This document shows, one piece after another, positions 1-6,498 of a DNA stretch of 7,672 nt (position 1 is the first letter of the stretch; every line of letters starts with the position of its first letter). This DNA is from Bacillota bacterium (lineage in GTDB: Bacteria; Bacillota; Clostridia; Christensenellales; QAND01), in the NCBI GenBank assembly GCA_019415425.1, contig DXZF01000200.1:1-7672 (forward strand), written 5' to 3'. The notes under the pieces were generated by a model. The model made no database searches. It was given only the letters and a program-made list of their open reading frames with translations, and had not been told where the DNA came from. The position numbers and the translations under genes are program-made.

Positions 1-1207
1 GGTTATTCTCCAAAAAGGCAATCAGCATGCGCGGCGGCGCGACCACCGTGTTGTTCAGCGTATGCGGGAAATAGTTGCCCTTTTCCCGATCGCGCACGCG
101 GATTCCCAGCCGGCGCGCCTGCGCATCGCCCAAATTGGAGCAGCTGCCCACTTCAAAGTATTTCTGCTGGCGCGGCGACCACGCCTCCACATCGATGCTC
201 TTGACCTTCAGATCCGCCAGATCGCCCGAGCAGCACTCCAGCGTGCGCACCGGGATATCCAGCGAGCGGAAGAAGTCCACGGTGTTCTGGTACAGCTGCA
301 CAAACCATTTCGGGCTGTCCTCGGGCTTGCAGACCACGATCATCTCCTGCTTTTCAAACTGGTGGATGCGGTACACGCCGCGCTCTTCGATGCCGTGTGC
401 GCCCACTTCTTTGCGAAAGCACGGCGAATAGCTGGTCAGCGTCTGCGGCAGCGCCTCCTCCTCCAAGATGGTGTCGATGAACTTGCCGATCATCGAGTGC
501 TCGCTGGTACCGATGAGGTACAGGTCCTCGCCCTCGATCTTGTACATCATATTTTCCATCTCGCTAAAGCTCATCACGCCGTTGACCACATTGCTGCGGA
601 TCATAAACGGGGGAATGTAGTATTCAAACCCGCGGTCGATCATAAAGTCGCGCGCATACGAGAGGATGGCCGAGTGGAGCCGCGCGATATCGCCGCGCAG
701 GTAGTAGAACCCGTTGCCGCTGGTCTTGCGCGCGCTGTCCAAATCGATGCCGCACAGCCGCTCCATGATCTCCACATGATAGGGCACTTCAAACGGCGGC
801 ACGACCGGCTCGCCAAAGCGCTCCACTTCCACATTTTCGCTGTCGTCCCTGCCGATGGGCACCGAGGGGTCGATGATGTTGGGGATGACCAGCATGCGCT
901 TTTGAATTTCCCCGGTCAGCACGTCGATGCGCGCCTCCAGCGCCTCCAGCTCCTGCGCCATGTCCACCACGCTCTGCCTGGCCTGTTGCGCCTCTTCCCG
1001 CTTGCCCGCTTTCATCATCTGGCCGATCTGTTTGCTGATCACGTTGCGTCGGTTGCGCAGCTCGTCACAGCGCGTCTTGGCCTCGCGGCACTCGCGGTCC
1101 ATTGCCACCACTTCGTCCACCAGCACCAGCTTTTCGTCCTGAAATTTTTTCCTGATGTTCTCCTTGACCAACTCGGGATCGGTGCGCAGCAACCTGATAT
1201 CCAACAT
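1..1207 (-). CDS. serS: Seryl-tRNA synthetase, 3' end cut off by window edge
   Basis: Class II aminoacyl-tRNA synthetase that charges tRNA-Ser with serine in the cytoplasm. I translated the N-terminal third codon by codon and read the rest by its motifs; no stop or frame break was found. The start opens MLDIRLLRTDPELVKENI, the typical SerRS N-terminus. The first ~110 residues form the coiled-coil tRNA-binding arm, rich in Glu, Arg and Lys. The catalytic core follows, with the TSEHSMIGKF region, motif 2 around CFRKE (Arg265) and RIHQFEKQEM, then ECCSGDLADLKVKSIDVEAW. Motif 3 is LNNTVVAPPRMLIAFLENN with Arg393. The 402 visible codons compare with about 425 in the family, so only some 20 residues are missing. 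The ATG at 1205-1207 is preceded by AGGAGG at a good distance. Expression is probably controlled by the T-box leader upstream. Clostridia can carry two serS genes; this one has the usual bacterial architecture. Confidence 0.97.
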   Translation of the reverse strand, partial: MLDIRLLRTDPELVKENIRKKFQDEKLVLVDEVVAMDRECREAKTRCDELRNRRNVISKQIGQMMKAGKREEAQQARQSVVDMAQELEALEARIDVLTGEIQKRMLVIPNIIDPSVPIGRDDSENVEVERFGEPVVPPFEVPYHVEIMERLCGIDLDSARKTSGNGFYYLRGDIARLHSAILSYARDFMIDRGFEYYIPPFMIRSNVVNGVMSFSEMENMMYKIEGEDLYLIGTSEHSMIGKFIDTILEEEALPQTLTSYSPCFRKEVGAHGIEERGVYRIHQFEKQEMIVVCKPEDSPKWFVQLYQNTVDFFRSLDIPVRTLECCSGDLADLKVKSIDVEAWSPRQQKYFEVGSCSNLGDAQARRLGIRVRDREKGNYFPHTLNNTVVAPPRMLIAFLENN

Positions 1208-1285
1208 GACAAATGTCCTCCTTTGCGCGTTCTATCGCGTCCGTACAACGTGTTGTGGAGTCGCATCGCGGCCTTTTGTTCAAAC

Positions 1286-1332
1286 AAAAAAGACCCTCTC
1301 CCCCATCTGCATTTCCATGGGACGGAAGGTCT
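1286..1332 (-). terminator. T-box-controlled intrinsic terminator
   Basis: On the minus strand a 16-bp stem pairs 1332-1317 with 1306-1291 across a 10-nt loop and is followed by six T residues (1291-1286). The stem has two mismatches and some G-T pairs. Its 5' arm begins immediately after the T-box core, so forming the antiterminator with bound uncharged tRNA would prevent it. The plus strand lacks a following T run, so it acts in one direction only. Confidence 0.9.
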
Positions 1333-1530
1333 TCCGCGGTGCCACCCAAATTGCCGGCATGTGCCCGGCCGCTCGTCTGCGCTGTAAAGGGCGCGCCCTT
1401 CCGGCTCCTCGCCGGCGGCTCACAGAGTGGAAGTGCGTGCGCGCCCCCCGGTTTTCACCCGCCACCGGTTCTCTATGCGGCCGCTGCGCCGTAGCTCCTT
1501 CATCGCCGTTTGCATCTAACATCTCCAATT
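1286..1530 (-). promoter_or_regulatory. Serine-specific T-box riboswitch leader of serS
   Basis: A T-box leader senses uncharged tRNA and permits transcription of the synthetase gene when serine charging is low. Seen, reading the minus strand: a stem I 5' element GATGAAGGAGCTAC (1504-1491), the distal bulge AGAGA (1474-1470) and a CCGG...CCGG terminal stem (1468-1448). The specifier-loop side then reads TTCCACTCTGTGAGC, placing a UCC serine codon at 1431-1429. Two further GC-rich hairpins follow, then the T-box core GGGTGGCACCGCGG (1347-1334), then a terminator. The T-box bulge is UGGC; its variable base C would pair with the G discriminator found in tRNA-Ser, which independently supports serine. 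Family knowledge gives the mechanism; the exact specifier register is inferred from alignment to the usual stem I layout. The leader ends about 80 nt before the serS start. Confidence 0.93.
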
Positions 1531-1536
1531 TTCCTT

Positions 1537-1565
1537 AGCATATACGATCTGCCGCCATTTGACAA
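1537..1565 (-). promoter_or_regulatory. Promoter of the serS T-box transcript
   Basis: On the minus strand TTGTCA (1565-1560, 5 of 6 to the -35 consensus) is separated by exactly 17 bp from TATGCT (1542-1537, 4 of 6 to the -10 consensus). Transcription would begin near 1530, just before the first T-box stem, which is where the leader should start. Confidence 0.75.
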
Positions 1566-1626
1566 GCGCCTTTTGTGCACAATCGCCCAGCGCCGCTGCT
1601 GCCCATGCTTGCCGTAAATCGATCAA

Positions 1627-1664
1627 GCGGGCAGGTCCCCGCGCTCTGTCGGTTCCCTGCCCGC
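1627..1664 (-). terminator. Possible terminator hairpin after the copper chaperone gene
   Basis: A perfect 9-bp inverted repeat, GCGGGCAGG (1627-1635) and CCTGCCCGC (1656-1664), with a 20-nt loop lies 21 bp after the stop of the metal-binding protein. The minus strand continues CTTGATCGATTT, so there is no clean U tract. It may be a weak terminator, an RNA-stabilising 3' hairpin, or an operator. Confidence 0.4.
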
Positions 1665-1685
1665 CGTGTCTGCATCCAATCGCGC

Positions 1686-1892
1686 TTATTTCTCGACCGT
1701 GAACCCAGCGCCCTCGATCGCCGCGATAAAGCCGTTGACCGTTGCCGGGGGCTCGAATTCAATCGTCACTTCGCCTTTTTCCAAGTCGACCTTTGCGCTC
1801 TCGTAGCCCTCAAACACGTTCACCGCGCGGCGCACTTTTTTGGCGCACTGATCGCAGCTCATTCCACTGACCTTCAAAACGATGCTTTCCAT
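1686..1892 (-). CDS. copZ: Heavy-metal-associated domain protein, CopZ-like copper chaperone
   Basis: A 68-residue stand-alone HMA domain that probably binds Cu(I) in the cytoplasm and passes it to a P-type ATPase or a regulator. The metal site is visible as GMSCDQC, with Cys13 and Cys16 in the MxCxxC arrangement of the family. The rest fits the beta-alpha-beta-beta-alpha-beta fold: a first strand at residues 3-9, helix from about 14, a strand pair around 33-51 and a final helix and strand from 54. The ATG at 1890-1892 has GGAGGA upstream on the minus strand, deciding this start over an in-frame upstream extension to 2036. No copper ATPase or csoR gene lies in the window, so the gene appears isolated from its partners. 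Zinc or mercury binding cannot be excluded from sequence alone. Confidence 0.88.
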   Translation of the reverse strand: MESIVLKVSGMSCDQCAKKVRRAVNVFEGYESAKVDLEKGEVTIEFEPPATVNGFIAAIEGAGFTVEK

Positions 1893-1974
1893 TGCGTGAT
1901 TCCTCCACACCAAATTTTCCGGCAAAGCCGTCCTCCCCCCGCCGCGTGGGCATGGGAGAGCCCAATTTGCATTT

Positions 1975-2003
1975 ATTGTACCCTGTCTTGCCAGGGGATG
2001 CAA
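1975..2003 (-). promoter_or_regulatory. Promoter of the CopZ-like gene
   Basis: On the minus strand TTGCAT (2003-1998) and TACAAT (1980-1975, 5 of 6 to consensus) are 17 bp apart. Transcription would start near 1968, giving a leader of about 75 nt before the ATG at 1892. Confidence 0.6.
1979..1998. promoter_or_regulatory. Candidate metal-responsive operator in the copZ promoter
   Basis: TACCCTG (1979-1985) and CAGGGGA (1992-1998) form an inverted repeat with a 6-bp spacer, 6 of 7 positions symmetric. It fills the space between -35 and -10 of the copZ promoter. Operators of the CsoR family are GC-rich inverted repeats with TACCC-type ends placed across promoters, so a bound repressor here would block transcription until copper rises. 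The assignment to CsoR is inference; no csoR gene is visible. Confidence 0.45.
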
Positions 2004-2128
2004 GGCCGAAAAGGCGGCGCGCGCACATTTGCCCATATCGGCACCGTTGTGCGCGTGCGCGCATACGATATAGCGTGCGCTGCAGGGCTTTGCGCCGGGC
2101 GCCTATCGGGGTACGGCGTATGGGCCTT

Positions 2129-2180
2129 CCACGGCGCAGAACCCGTGGCAGAGGGGGATGATTTTGTCAAATCTCTGCCA
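2129..2180. repeat. Two overlapping, mutually exclusive inverted repeats
   Basis: CCACGG (2129-2134) pairs with CCGTGG (2143-2148). TGGCAGAG (2146-2153) pairs perfectly with CTCTGCCA (2173-2180), with a nested GATTT-TGTC-AAATC inside. The bases 2146-2148 belong to both, so the two stems cannot form together. They lie 20-70 bp upstream of the promoter of the membrane protein; role unknown. Confidence 0.5.
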
Positions 2181-2199
2181 TCATTTTCTCACAAAGTCA

Positions 2200-2228
2200 T
2201 TGTGCCAAACTTTCGCACATGCTACAAT
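2200..2228 (+). promoter_or_regulatory. Promoter of the small membrane protein gene
   Basis: TTGTGC (2200-2205) and TACAAT (2223-2228) are 17 bp apart, and the -10 is extended by TGC directly before it. The -35 is weak (3 of 6). AT-rich hexamers further down, such as TATACT at 2247-2252, lack a well-placed -35. Confidence 0.5.
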
Positions 2229-2279
2229 TGGGATGTCATAATATATTATACTTTGAATTGGAAAGTGAGGAGTCTTCTG

Positions 2280-2678
2280 ATGGATGTCATCAAGAAAAAC
2301 TGGAAACTGATCAACCTCGTCCTGTACATCGTCTGCGCTGTGTGCTGGATTTTCCCTATGTACAGCGTCTTTGGCTTTGGCATCTCTTCCTTCACATTGC
2401 TGTTTGAAGGATCGTTCCTGGCCATCATCCTGTTCATCTGCCCGGTGTTGGGCCTGGTGTTCCTGTTGGCGCCCAGCAAGAACAGCCCCAGCACCATATA
2501 TGTGTTGGAGTTGATCGTCGCGGTGGTTGGGATCATCCTGATCTTTGTCACCAAGGGTTTGGCGGGCGGAAGCTACTCTTCGCTGCTGTCTCTGGGCTTT
2601 GGCGGCATCCTGTCGGTGCTGTGCTACGTCGCCATCGCCGTGGTCAACGGCATCATGATGGCCAACAAAGAAGCGTAA
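2280..2678 (+). CDS. Small four-helix membrane protein of unknown function
   Basis: I do not recognise the family. The 132-residue product is strongly hydrophobic, with four likely membrane segments at about residues 11-31, 39-63, 72-91 and 101-125. The N-terminus MDVIKKNWKL and the C-terminus ANKEA are charged and short; a loop at 64-71 is polar (PSKNSPS). The positive N-terminus suggests a cytoplasmic N end, and with four helices both ends would be inside. The ATG at 2280 has TGAGGAG at 2266-2272, seven bases upstream, which decides this start; the open frame continues upstream to 1575 only by chance. It has its own promoter and intrinsic terminator, so it is probably a single-gene unit. 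No catalytic or binding motif is visible. Confidence 0.82.
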   Translation: MDVIKKNWKLINLVLYIVCAVCWIFPMYSVFGFGISSFTLLFEGSFLAIILFICPVLGLVFLLAPSKNSPSTIYVLELIVAVVGIILIFVTKGLAGGSYSSLLSLGFGGILSVLCYVAIAVVNGIMMANKEA

Positions 2679-2710
2679 TCGCGCATGTTTCCCCCACAGG
2701 TGGGGAGGAT

Positions 2711-2739
2711 AAAAGCGTCTGTTGACAGGCGCTTTTTTT
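2711..2739 (+). terminator. Intrinsic terminator after the membrane protein gene
   Basis: AAAAGCGTCTG (2711-2721) pairs over 11 bp, with one G-T pair, with CAGGCGCTTTT (2726-2736) around a TTGA loop, followed by a T tract to 2739. A second small hairpin, CCCCA-CAGG-TGGGG, sits just before it at 2692-2705. It isolates the fru operon from upstream transcription. Confidence 0.88.
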
Positions 2740-2747
2740 ATTGCGCC

Positions 2748-2839
2748 TGATTGATCGAATTTGATTGTTCTTTGAATTATTTGTTAAAAACGCGAAAACT
2801 TTTGCTTATAATTGAATTTTTTTGATTGGAAATGATTGA
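2748..2839. repeat. Four TGATTG repeats upstream of fruR: candidate regulator sites
   Basis: TGATTGA (2748-2754), TGATTGT (2762-2768), TGATTGG (2823-2829) and TGATTGA (2833-2839) lie in the same orientation, in two pairs spaced 14 and 10 bp start to start. The pairs bracket the first candidate promoter, and the last copy overlaps the -35 of the second. DeoR-family regulators often bind short repeated sites in their own promoters, so these are candidate FruR operators; the region is AT-rich, which raises the chance of coincidence. Confidence 0.45.
2784..2812 (+). promoter_or_regulatory. Upstream candidate fru operon promoter
   Basis: A perfect TATAAT (2807-2812) lies 17 bp after TTAAAA (2784-2789, 4 of 6 to consensus). 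Transcription would start near 2819, between the two pairs of TGATTG repeats. Confidence 0.55.
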
Positions 2840-2864
2840 CATTCATTGAAACGCATGTTAATCT
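2836..2864 (+). promoter_or_regulatory. Proximal candidate fru operon promoter
   Basis: A perfect TTGACA (2836-2841) lies 17 bp before TAATCT (2859-2864), which is weak but extended by TGT immediately upstream. The start would be near 2871, leaving a leader of about 20 nt that contains the ribosome binding site of fruR. The -35 overlaps a TGATTGA copy. Confidence 0.55.
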
Positions 2865-2891
2865 TTTCACGACTTAGAGGAGGGACCCATC

Positions 2892-3644
2892 GTGCTCACA
2901 GAAGAACGCCATCATCTCATCCTGCAGATGCTGCAGGCCCACCAGAGCGTAACGGTCTCGCAGCTGTGTCAGGCGCTGGGCGCATCGGAATCCACCATCC
3001 GCCGCGACCTCAACGCGCTGGACCGGCAGGGCCAGCTCAAAAAGGTGCACGGCGGCGCCACGCAGACCGATTGGCTGTACGCCACGCAGGACGAGGTCGT
3101 CTCGGTGCGGCACAGCATCCACATGGCCGAAAAGCAGCGCATCGGCGCCGCGGCCGCACAGCTGATCGAGCCCGACGACTTTGTCTACGTCGATGCGGGC
3201 ACCACGACCGAGTGCATGGTGGACGCGCTCACGCACACCGGGGCCGCGTTTGTCACAAACGGCATCCTGCTGGCCAAAAAGCTCGCACAGAAGGGCTGTA
3301 GCGTGTATCTGCCGGCCGGCGAGCTCAAGCTCGCCACCGAAGCGCTGGTCGGGGCGCAGGCGGTCAGCAGCCTGCAATCCTACAACTTCACCAAGGGTTT
3401 TTTTGGCACCAACGGCATCACCCGGCAAAACGGCTTCTCGACCCCGGATGCCACCGAGGCGGCCGTCAAGGCCGCGGCCCTGGCCCGTTGCAGGCGCGCC
3501 TATGTCCTGGCCGACCCCGCCAAGTTCGGCGTGATCGCGTCCGTCACCTTTGCCCGCTTTGAAGCGGCCACCATCTACACCACGCGCATGGCAGACCCCG
3601 CGTTTGCCGGTGCGAGCAATCTTCGGGAGGTTGAACGTCCATGA
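2892..3644 (+). CDS. fruR: DeoR-family transcriptional regulator of the fructose operon
   Basis: A 250-residue cytoplasmic DNA-binding protein, the usual family length. The N-terminal winged helix-turn-helix ends with the DeoR signature, around STIRRDLNALDRQGQLKKVH (residues 34-53) and HGGA. The C-terminal sensor domain carries VDAGTTTECM (100-109), VTNG (121-124), GTNGI (172-176) and GFSTPDATEAAVK (181-193), which in this family form the sugar-phosphate pocket. The start is GTG at 2892, supported by AGGAGGG at 2878-2884, seven bases upstream. Its stop overlaps the fruK start by 4 bp (ATGA), implying translational coupling. By family and context it probably represses the fru operon until fructose 1-phosphate or a related sugar phosphate builds up. 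The gene name rests on its place in front of fruK and fruA. Confidence 0.92.
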   Translation: MLTEERHHLILQMLQAHQSVTVSQLCQALGASESTIRRDLNALDRQGQLKKVHGGATQTDWLYATQDEVVSVRHSIHMAEKQRIGAAAAQLIEPDDFVYVDAGTTTECMVDALTHTGAAFVTNGILLAKKLAQKGCSVYLPAGELKLATEALVGAQAVSSLQSYNFTKGFFGTNGITRQNGFSTPDATEAAVKAAALARCRRAYVLADPAKFGVIASVTFARFEAATIYTTRMADPAFAGASNLREVERP

Positions 3645-4549
3645 TCTATACCGTTACCCTGAACCCTTCGCTGGACTACGTCGTATCCGTGGACGGCTTT
3701 GCCGCCGGCAAGCTGAACCGCACGCAGCAGACCCACGTCTTTCCCGGCGGCAAGGGGATCAATGTCTCCATCGTGCTGCAAAACCTCGGCATTCCCAGCC
3801 GCGCATTGGGCTTTCTGGCCGGGTTTACCGGGCGTGAAATCCAACGCATGCTGCAGGACTACGGCTGCGCCTGTGACTTCATCGACTTGCCCGAGGGGCT
3901 CTCGCGCATCAATATGAAGATCAAATCCGACAGTGAAACCGAGGTCAACGGCGAGGGGCCCGCCATTCCAGACGCGCAATTTCAAATGCTTTTGCAGCAA
4001 TTGGACACACTACAACCGGGCGATACCCTCGTCCTCGCCGGCAGCGTGCCCAAGAGCGTGCCGGAGGACGTCTACGAGCGCATCTGCGCGCGGCTGTCGG
4101 AAAGGGGCGTGCGCTTTGTGGTGGACGCCTCGGGTCCGCTGTTGCAAAACGTGCTCCGCTACCGCCCGTTTCTCATCAAGCCCAACGACGTGGAGTTGGG
4201 CGAACTGTTTGGCGTGATGATCCATTCGGACGAGCAGATCGTCGACTGTGCGCGGCAGCTGCAGGGCATGGGCGCCCAGCACGTGCTGGTTTCGCTGGCA
4301 GGGGACGGCGCGCTGCTCGTCACGGCGGACGGGCAGACGCTGCGGCAGCGTCCGCCGCAGGGCACCGTGGTCAATTCGGTGGGCGCGGGCGATTCCATGG
4401 TGGCCGGCTTTCTGGCCGGGCTCGCGCAGGGCATGGACATGGTCGGCGCGCTTTCGCTCGCCATCTGTGCCGGCAGCGCCACCGCCTTTACGCACTGGCT
4501 CGCCGGGCGCGAGGAAATCCTTGCCCTGTACCAGGCGCATACCGCATGA
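3641..4549 (+). CDS. fruK: 1-phosphofructokinase
   Basis: Phosphorylates fructose 1-phosphate with ATP to fructose 1,6-bisphosphate, feeding glycolysis. It is a PfkB/ribokinase-fold kinase of 302 residues, normal for FruK. Visible motifs: TLNPSLDYVV (6-15) and FPGGKGINVS (34-43) for sugar-phosphate binding, KPNDVELGELFG (180-191), and the C-terminal signature NSVGAGDSMVAGFLAG (245-260) with catalytic base Asp251 and the GAGD anion hole. The start ATG at 3641 overlaps the fruR stop, with GGGAGG about 10 bases upstream inside fruR. Close relatives are tagatose-6-phosphate kinases (LacC); the neighbouring fructose PTS gene favours FruK. It is followed by fruA after 27 bp. Confidence 0.95.
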   Translation: MIYTVTLNPSLDYVVSVDGFAAGKLNRTQQTHVFPGGKGINVSIVLQNLGIPSRALGFLAGFTGREIQRMLQDYGCACDFIDLPEGLSRINMKIKSDSETEVNGEGPAIPDAQFQMLLQQLDTLQPGDTLVLAGSVPKSVPEDVYERICARLSERGVRFVVDASGPLLQNVLRYRPFLIKPNDVELGELFGVMIHSDEQIVDCARQLQGMGAQHVLVSLAGDGALLVTADGQTLRQRPPQGTVVNSVGAGDSMVAGFLAGLAQGMDMVGALSLAICAGSATAFTHWLAGREEILALYQAHTA

Positions 4550-4576
4550 CGATTGATGTTGAAGGAGGAATCTTCT

Positions 4577-6484
4577 ATGCGTATTACAGATCTTTTGCAC
4601 CGTGAGTCCATTGCGCTCGCGGGCGCGCCGGCGGACAAATACGCCGCCATCGACCAGATGGTCGCGCTGATGGCAAACAGCGGCAACCTCAACGATGTGG
4701 AGCGTTACAAAGAGACGGTCCTGGCCCGCGAGGCGCAGGGCACCACCGGCATAGGCGATGGCATCGCCATCCCGCACGGCAAGACCGACGCCGTCACCAC
4801 CGCCGGCCTGAGCGCCATGGTGGTGCCGGACGGCATGGATTTCGACTCGCTCGACGGCGCGCCCACCTACCTCATCTTCCTCATCGCCGCGCCGGACACC
4901 GCCGACAACGTGCACCTCGAGGTGCTCAGCCGCCTGTCCACCATCCTGATGGACGAGGCGTTTCGCCAGGCGTTGATCGCCGCGCCCGATGTGGACGCCT
5001 TCCTCGCGTTGATCGATGCGGCCGAGCGGGAAAAGCTGGACGCGGACGAGGCGGACGCACCGCCCCAGGCGCAGATGGCCGAACAGCCGGGCATCCGCGT
5101 GCTGGCCGTCACCGCCTGCCCCACCGGCATCGCGCACACGTACATGGCTGCGGAGAGCCTTGAAAAGGCGGCCAAGGAGATGGGCGTCACCATCAAGGTG
5201 GAGACCAACGGCTCCGGCGGCGTCAAAAACCAGCTGACGCAAGAGGAGATCGCACAGGCGGAATGCATCATCATCGCGGAAGACCGCGATGTGCCCGCGC
5301 AACGCTTTGACGGCAAGCGCGTCATACAGACCAAGGTGGCAGACGGCATCCACCGCCCCAAAGAGCTGCTGGAACAGGCGCTTTCCGGGCACGCGCCCGT
5401 CTTCCATGCCGAGGGCGGCGCACAGGAGCAGGCGGTGCAGGAGCACGAAGGCGTGGGCCGCCGCATCTACAAGCACCTGATGAACGGCGTCTCGCACATG
5501 CTGCCGTTTGTCATCGGCGGCGGCATCCTGATCGCGTTGGCGTTCCTGTTTGACGATTTCACGATCGACCCCAGCAATTTCGGCAAAAACCTGCCGTTTG
5601 CCCGCTTCCTCAAGACGGTGGGCGACACGGCCTTCGGCTTCATGTTGCCAGTGCTGGCCGGCTACATCGCCATGAGCATTGCCGACCGCCCGGCGCTGAT
5701 GGTCGGCTTTGTCGGCGGCATGCTGGCCAAGGACGGCGGCTCCGGCTTTTTGGGCGCGCTCGTCGCCGGGTTTGTGGCCGGCTACCTGATCCTCGGCCTG
5801 CGCAAGCTGTTTGACAAGCTGCCCCATGCGCTGGAGGGCACCAAGCCGGTGTTGCTGTATCCGTTCTTTGGCGTGCTGCTCATCGGCGCCGCGATGACGT
5901 TCCTGATCAATCCGCCGATGTCGGCCTTCAACACGTGGCTGTCGAATTCGCTCAGCGCCATGGGCGAGAGCAGCAAGATCCTGCTGGGCCTGATTCTGGG
6001 CGGCATGATGTCCATCGACTTTGGCGGGCCGCTCAACAAGGCCGCATACGTGTTTGGCACCGCGGCGATCGAATCCGGCAACTACGACATCATGGCGGCC
6101 GTCATGGTCGGCGGCATGGTTCCGCCGCTGGCCATCGCGCTTGCGACGATGCTGTTCAAAAACCGTTTCACCAGCAGCGAGCGGCAGTCCGGCCTGACCA
6201 ATATCGTCATGGGCCTGGCGTTCATCACCGAGGGCGCCATCCCGTTTGCCGCGGCCGACCCGCTGCGCGTCATCCCCTCGTGCGCCATCGGCTCGGCGGT
6301 GGCCGGCATGCTGTCCATGGCCTTTGGCTGCACGCTGATGGCCCCGCACGGCGGCGTGTTCGTCTTCCCGGTGGTCGGCAACGCGCTGATGTACGTCGTC
6401 GCGCTGTTGGCCGGCACCGTCGTCGGCGCACTGCTGCTGGGCATTCTCAAGCGCCCCATCCAAGGCGACGCTCACCACAACTGA
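4577..6484 (+). CDS. fruA: Fructose-specific PTS enzyme IIABC
   Basis: Membrane permease that imports fructose and phosphorylates it to fructose 1-phosphate, taking phosphate from HPr. The 635 residues show the order IIA-IIB-IIC common in Firmicutes. IIA, about 1-147, has the phosphorylated His67 in GIAIPHGK. After an acidic, Ala-rich linker (150-172), IIB (173-270) has the phosphocysteine Cys181 in TACPTGIAHT, as in fructose-type IIB domains. IIC (about 295-628) is a multi-helix membrane domain with NGVSHMLPFVIGGG (303-316), DFGGPLNKAAYVFG (481-494) and ITEGAIPFAAADP (550-562). The start ATG at 4577 follows AAGGAGGAA (4562-4570); an in-frame TTG at 4553 would place the ribosome site inside the gene and is not favoured. 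All three phosphorylation domains look intact. Mannose or related substrates are possible for the family, but fruK next door points to fructose. Confidence 0.96.
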   Translation: MRITDLLHRESIALAGAPADKYAAIDQMVALMANSGNLNDVERYKETVLAREAQGTTGIGDGIAIPHGKTDAVTTAGLSAMVVPDGMDFDSLDGAPTYLIFLIAAPDTADNVHLEVLSRLSTILMDEAFRQALIAAPDVDAFLALIDAAEREKLDADEADAPPQAQMAEQPGIRVLAVTACPTGIAHTYMAAESLEKAAKEMGVTIKVETNGSGGVKNQLTQEEIAQAECIIIAEDRDVPAQRFDGKRVIQTKVADGIHRPKELLEQALSGHAPVFHAEGGAQEQAVQEHEGVGRRIYKHLMNGVSHMLPFVIGGGILIALAFLFDDFTIDPSNFGKNLPFARFLKTVGDTAFGFMLPVLAGYIAMSIADRPALMVGFVGGMLAKDGGSGFLGALVAGFVAGYLILGLRKLFDKLPHALEGTKPVLLYPFFGVLLIGAAMTFLINPPMSAFNTWLSNSLSAMGESSKILLGLILGGMMSIDFGGPLNKAAYVFGTAAIESGNYDIMAAVMVGGMVPPLAIALATMLFKNRFTSSERQSGLTNIVMGLAFITEGAIPFAAADPLRVIPSCAIGSAVAGMLSMAFGCTLMAPHGGVFVFPVVGNALMYVVALLAGTVVGALLLGILKRPIQGDAHHN

Positions 6485-6498
6485 AAGGAGTTTGTGCC

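Larger units (their letters stand above)
1893..2279. other. 387-bp gene-free region between divergent genes
   Basis: No convincing coding sequence is seen on either strand. The part near 1893-2003 is the leader and promoter of the metal-binding protein; that leader holds the short hairpins TGGGC/GCCCA (1947-1951 with 1960-1964) and CGGC-TTT-GCCG near 1926-1933. The middle, about 2010-2125, is rich in GCGC tracts with no recognised element. Two overlapping inverted repeats lie at 2129-2180, and the promoter of the membrane protein at 2200-2228. Confidence 0.7.

Noticed and set aside
62..1387. A 441-codon open frame on the plus strand opposite serS
   Set aside because: It is antisense to the conserved seryl-tRNA synthetase reading and runs into the T-box leader; the product is His- and Ala-rich with no family features.
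1893..2036. N-terminal extension of the CopZ-like protein
   Set aside because: It would cover the promoter and leader, and the ATG at 1892 has a clear GGAGGA and starts the domain exactly.
2010..2125. GCGC-rich stretch considered as a small RNA or tRNA gene
   Set aside because: No T-loop, anticodon arm or other RNA-family signature was seen on either strand, and no promoter-terminator pair encloses it.
1575..2279. Long N-terminal extension of the membrane protein on the plus strand
   Set aside because: It runs antisense through the HMA gene and its promoter, has no domain, and the ATG at 2280 has a well-placed ribosome site.
2785..2798. Possible CcpA cre site in the fru promoter spacer, TAAAAACGCGAAAA
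   Set aside because: It matches about 11 of 14 positions of the consensus but lacks the TG and CA ends, and the stretch is AT-rich, so the match is not convincing.
4010..6478. An 822-codon open frame on the minus strand opposite fruK and fruA
   Set aside because: Its translation is His-, Arg- and Gln-rich low-complexity text, typical of the antisense of GC-rich coding DNA. The plus strand has fully conserved PTS and kinase motifs and ribosome sites.
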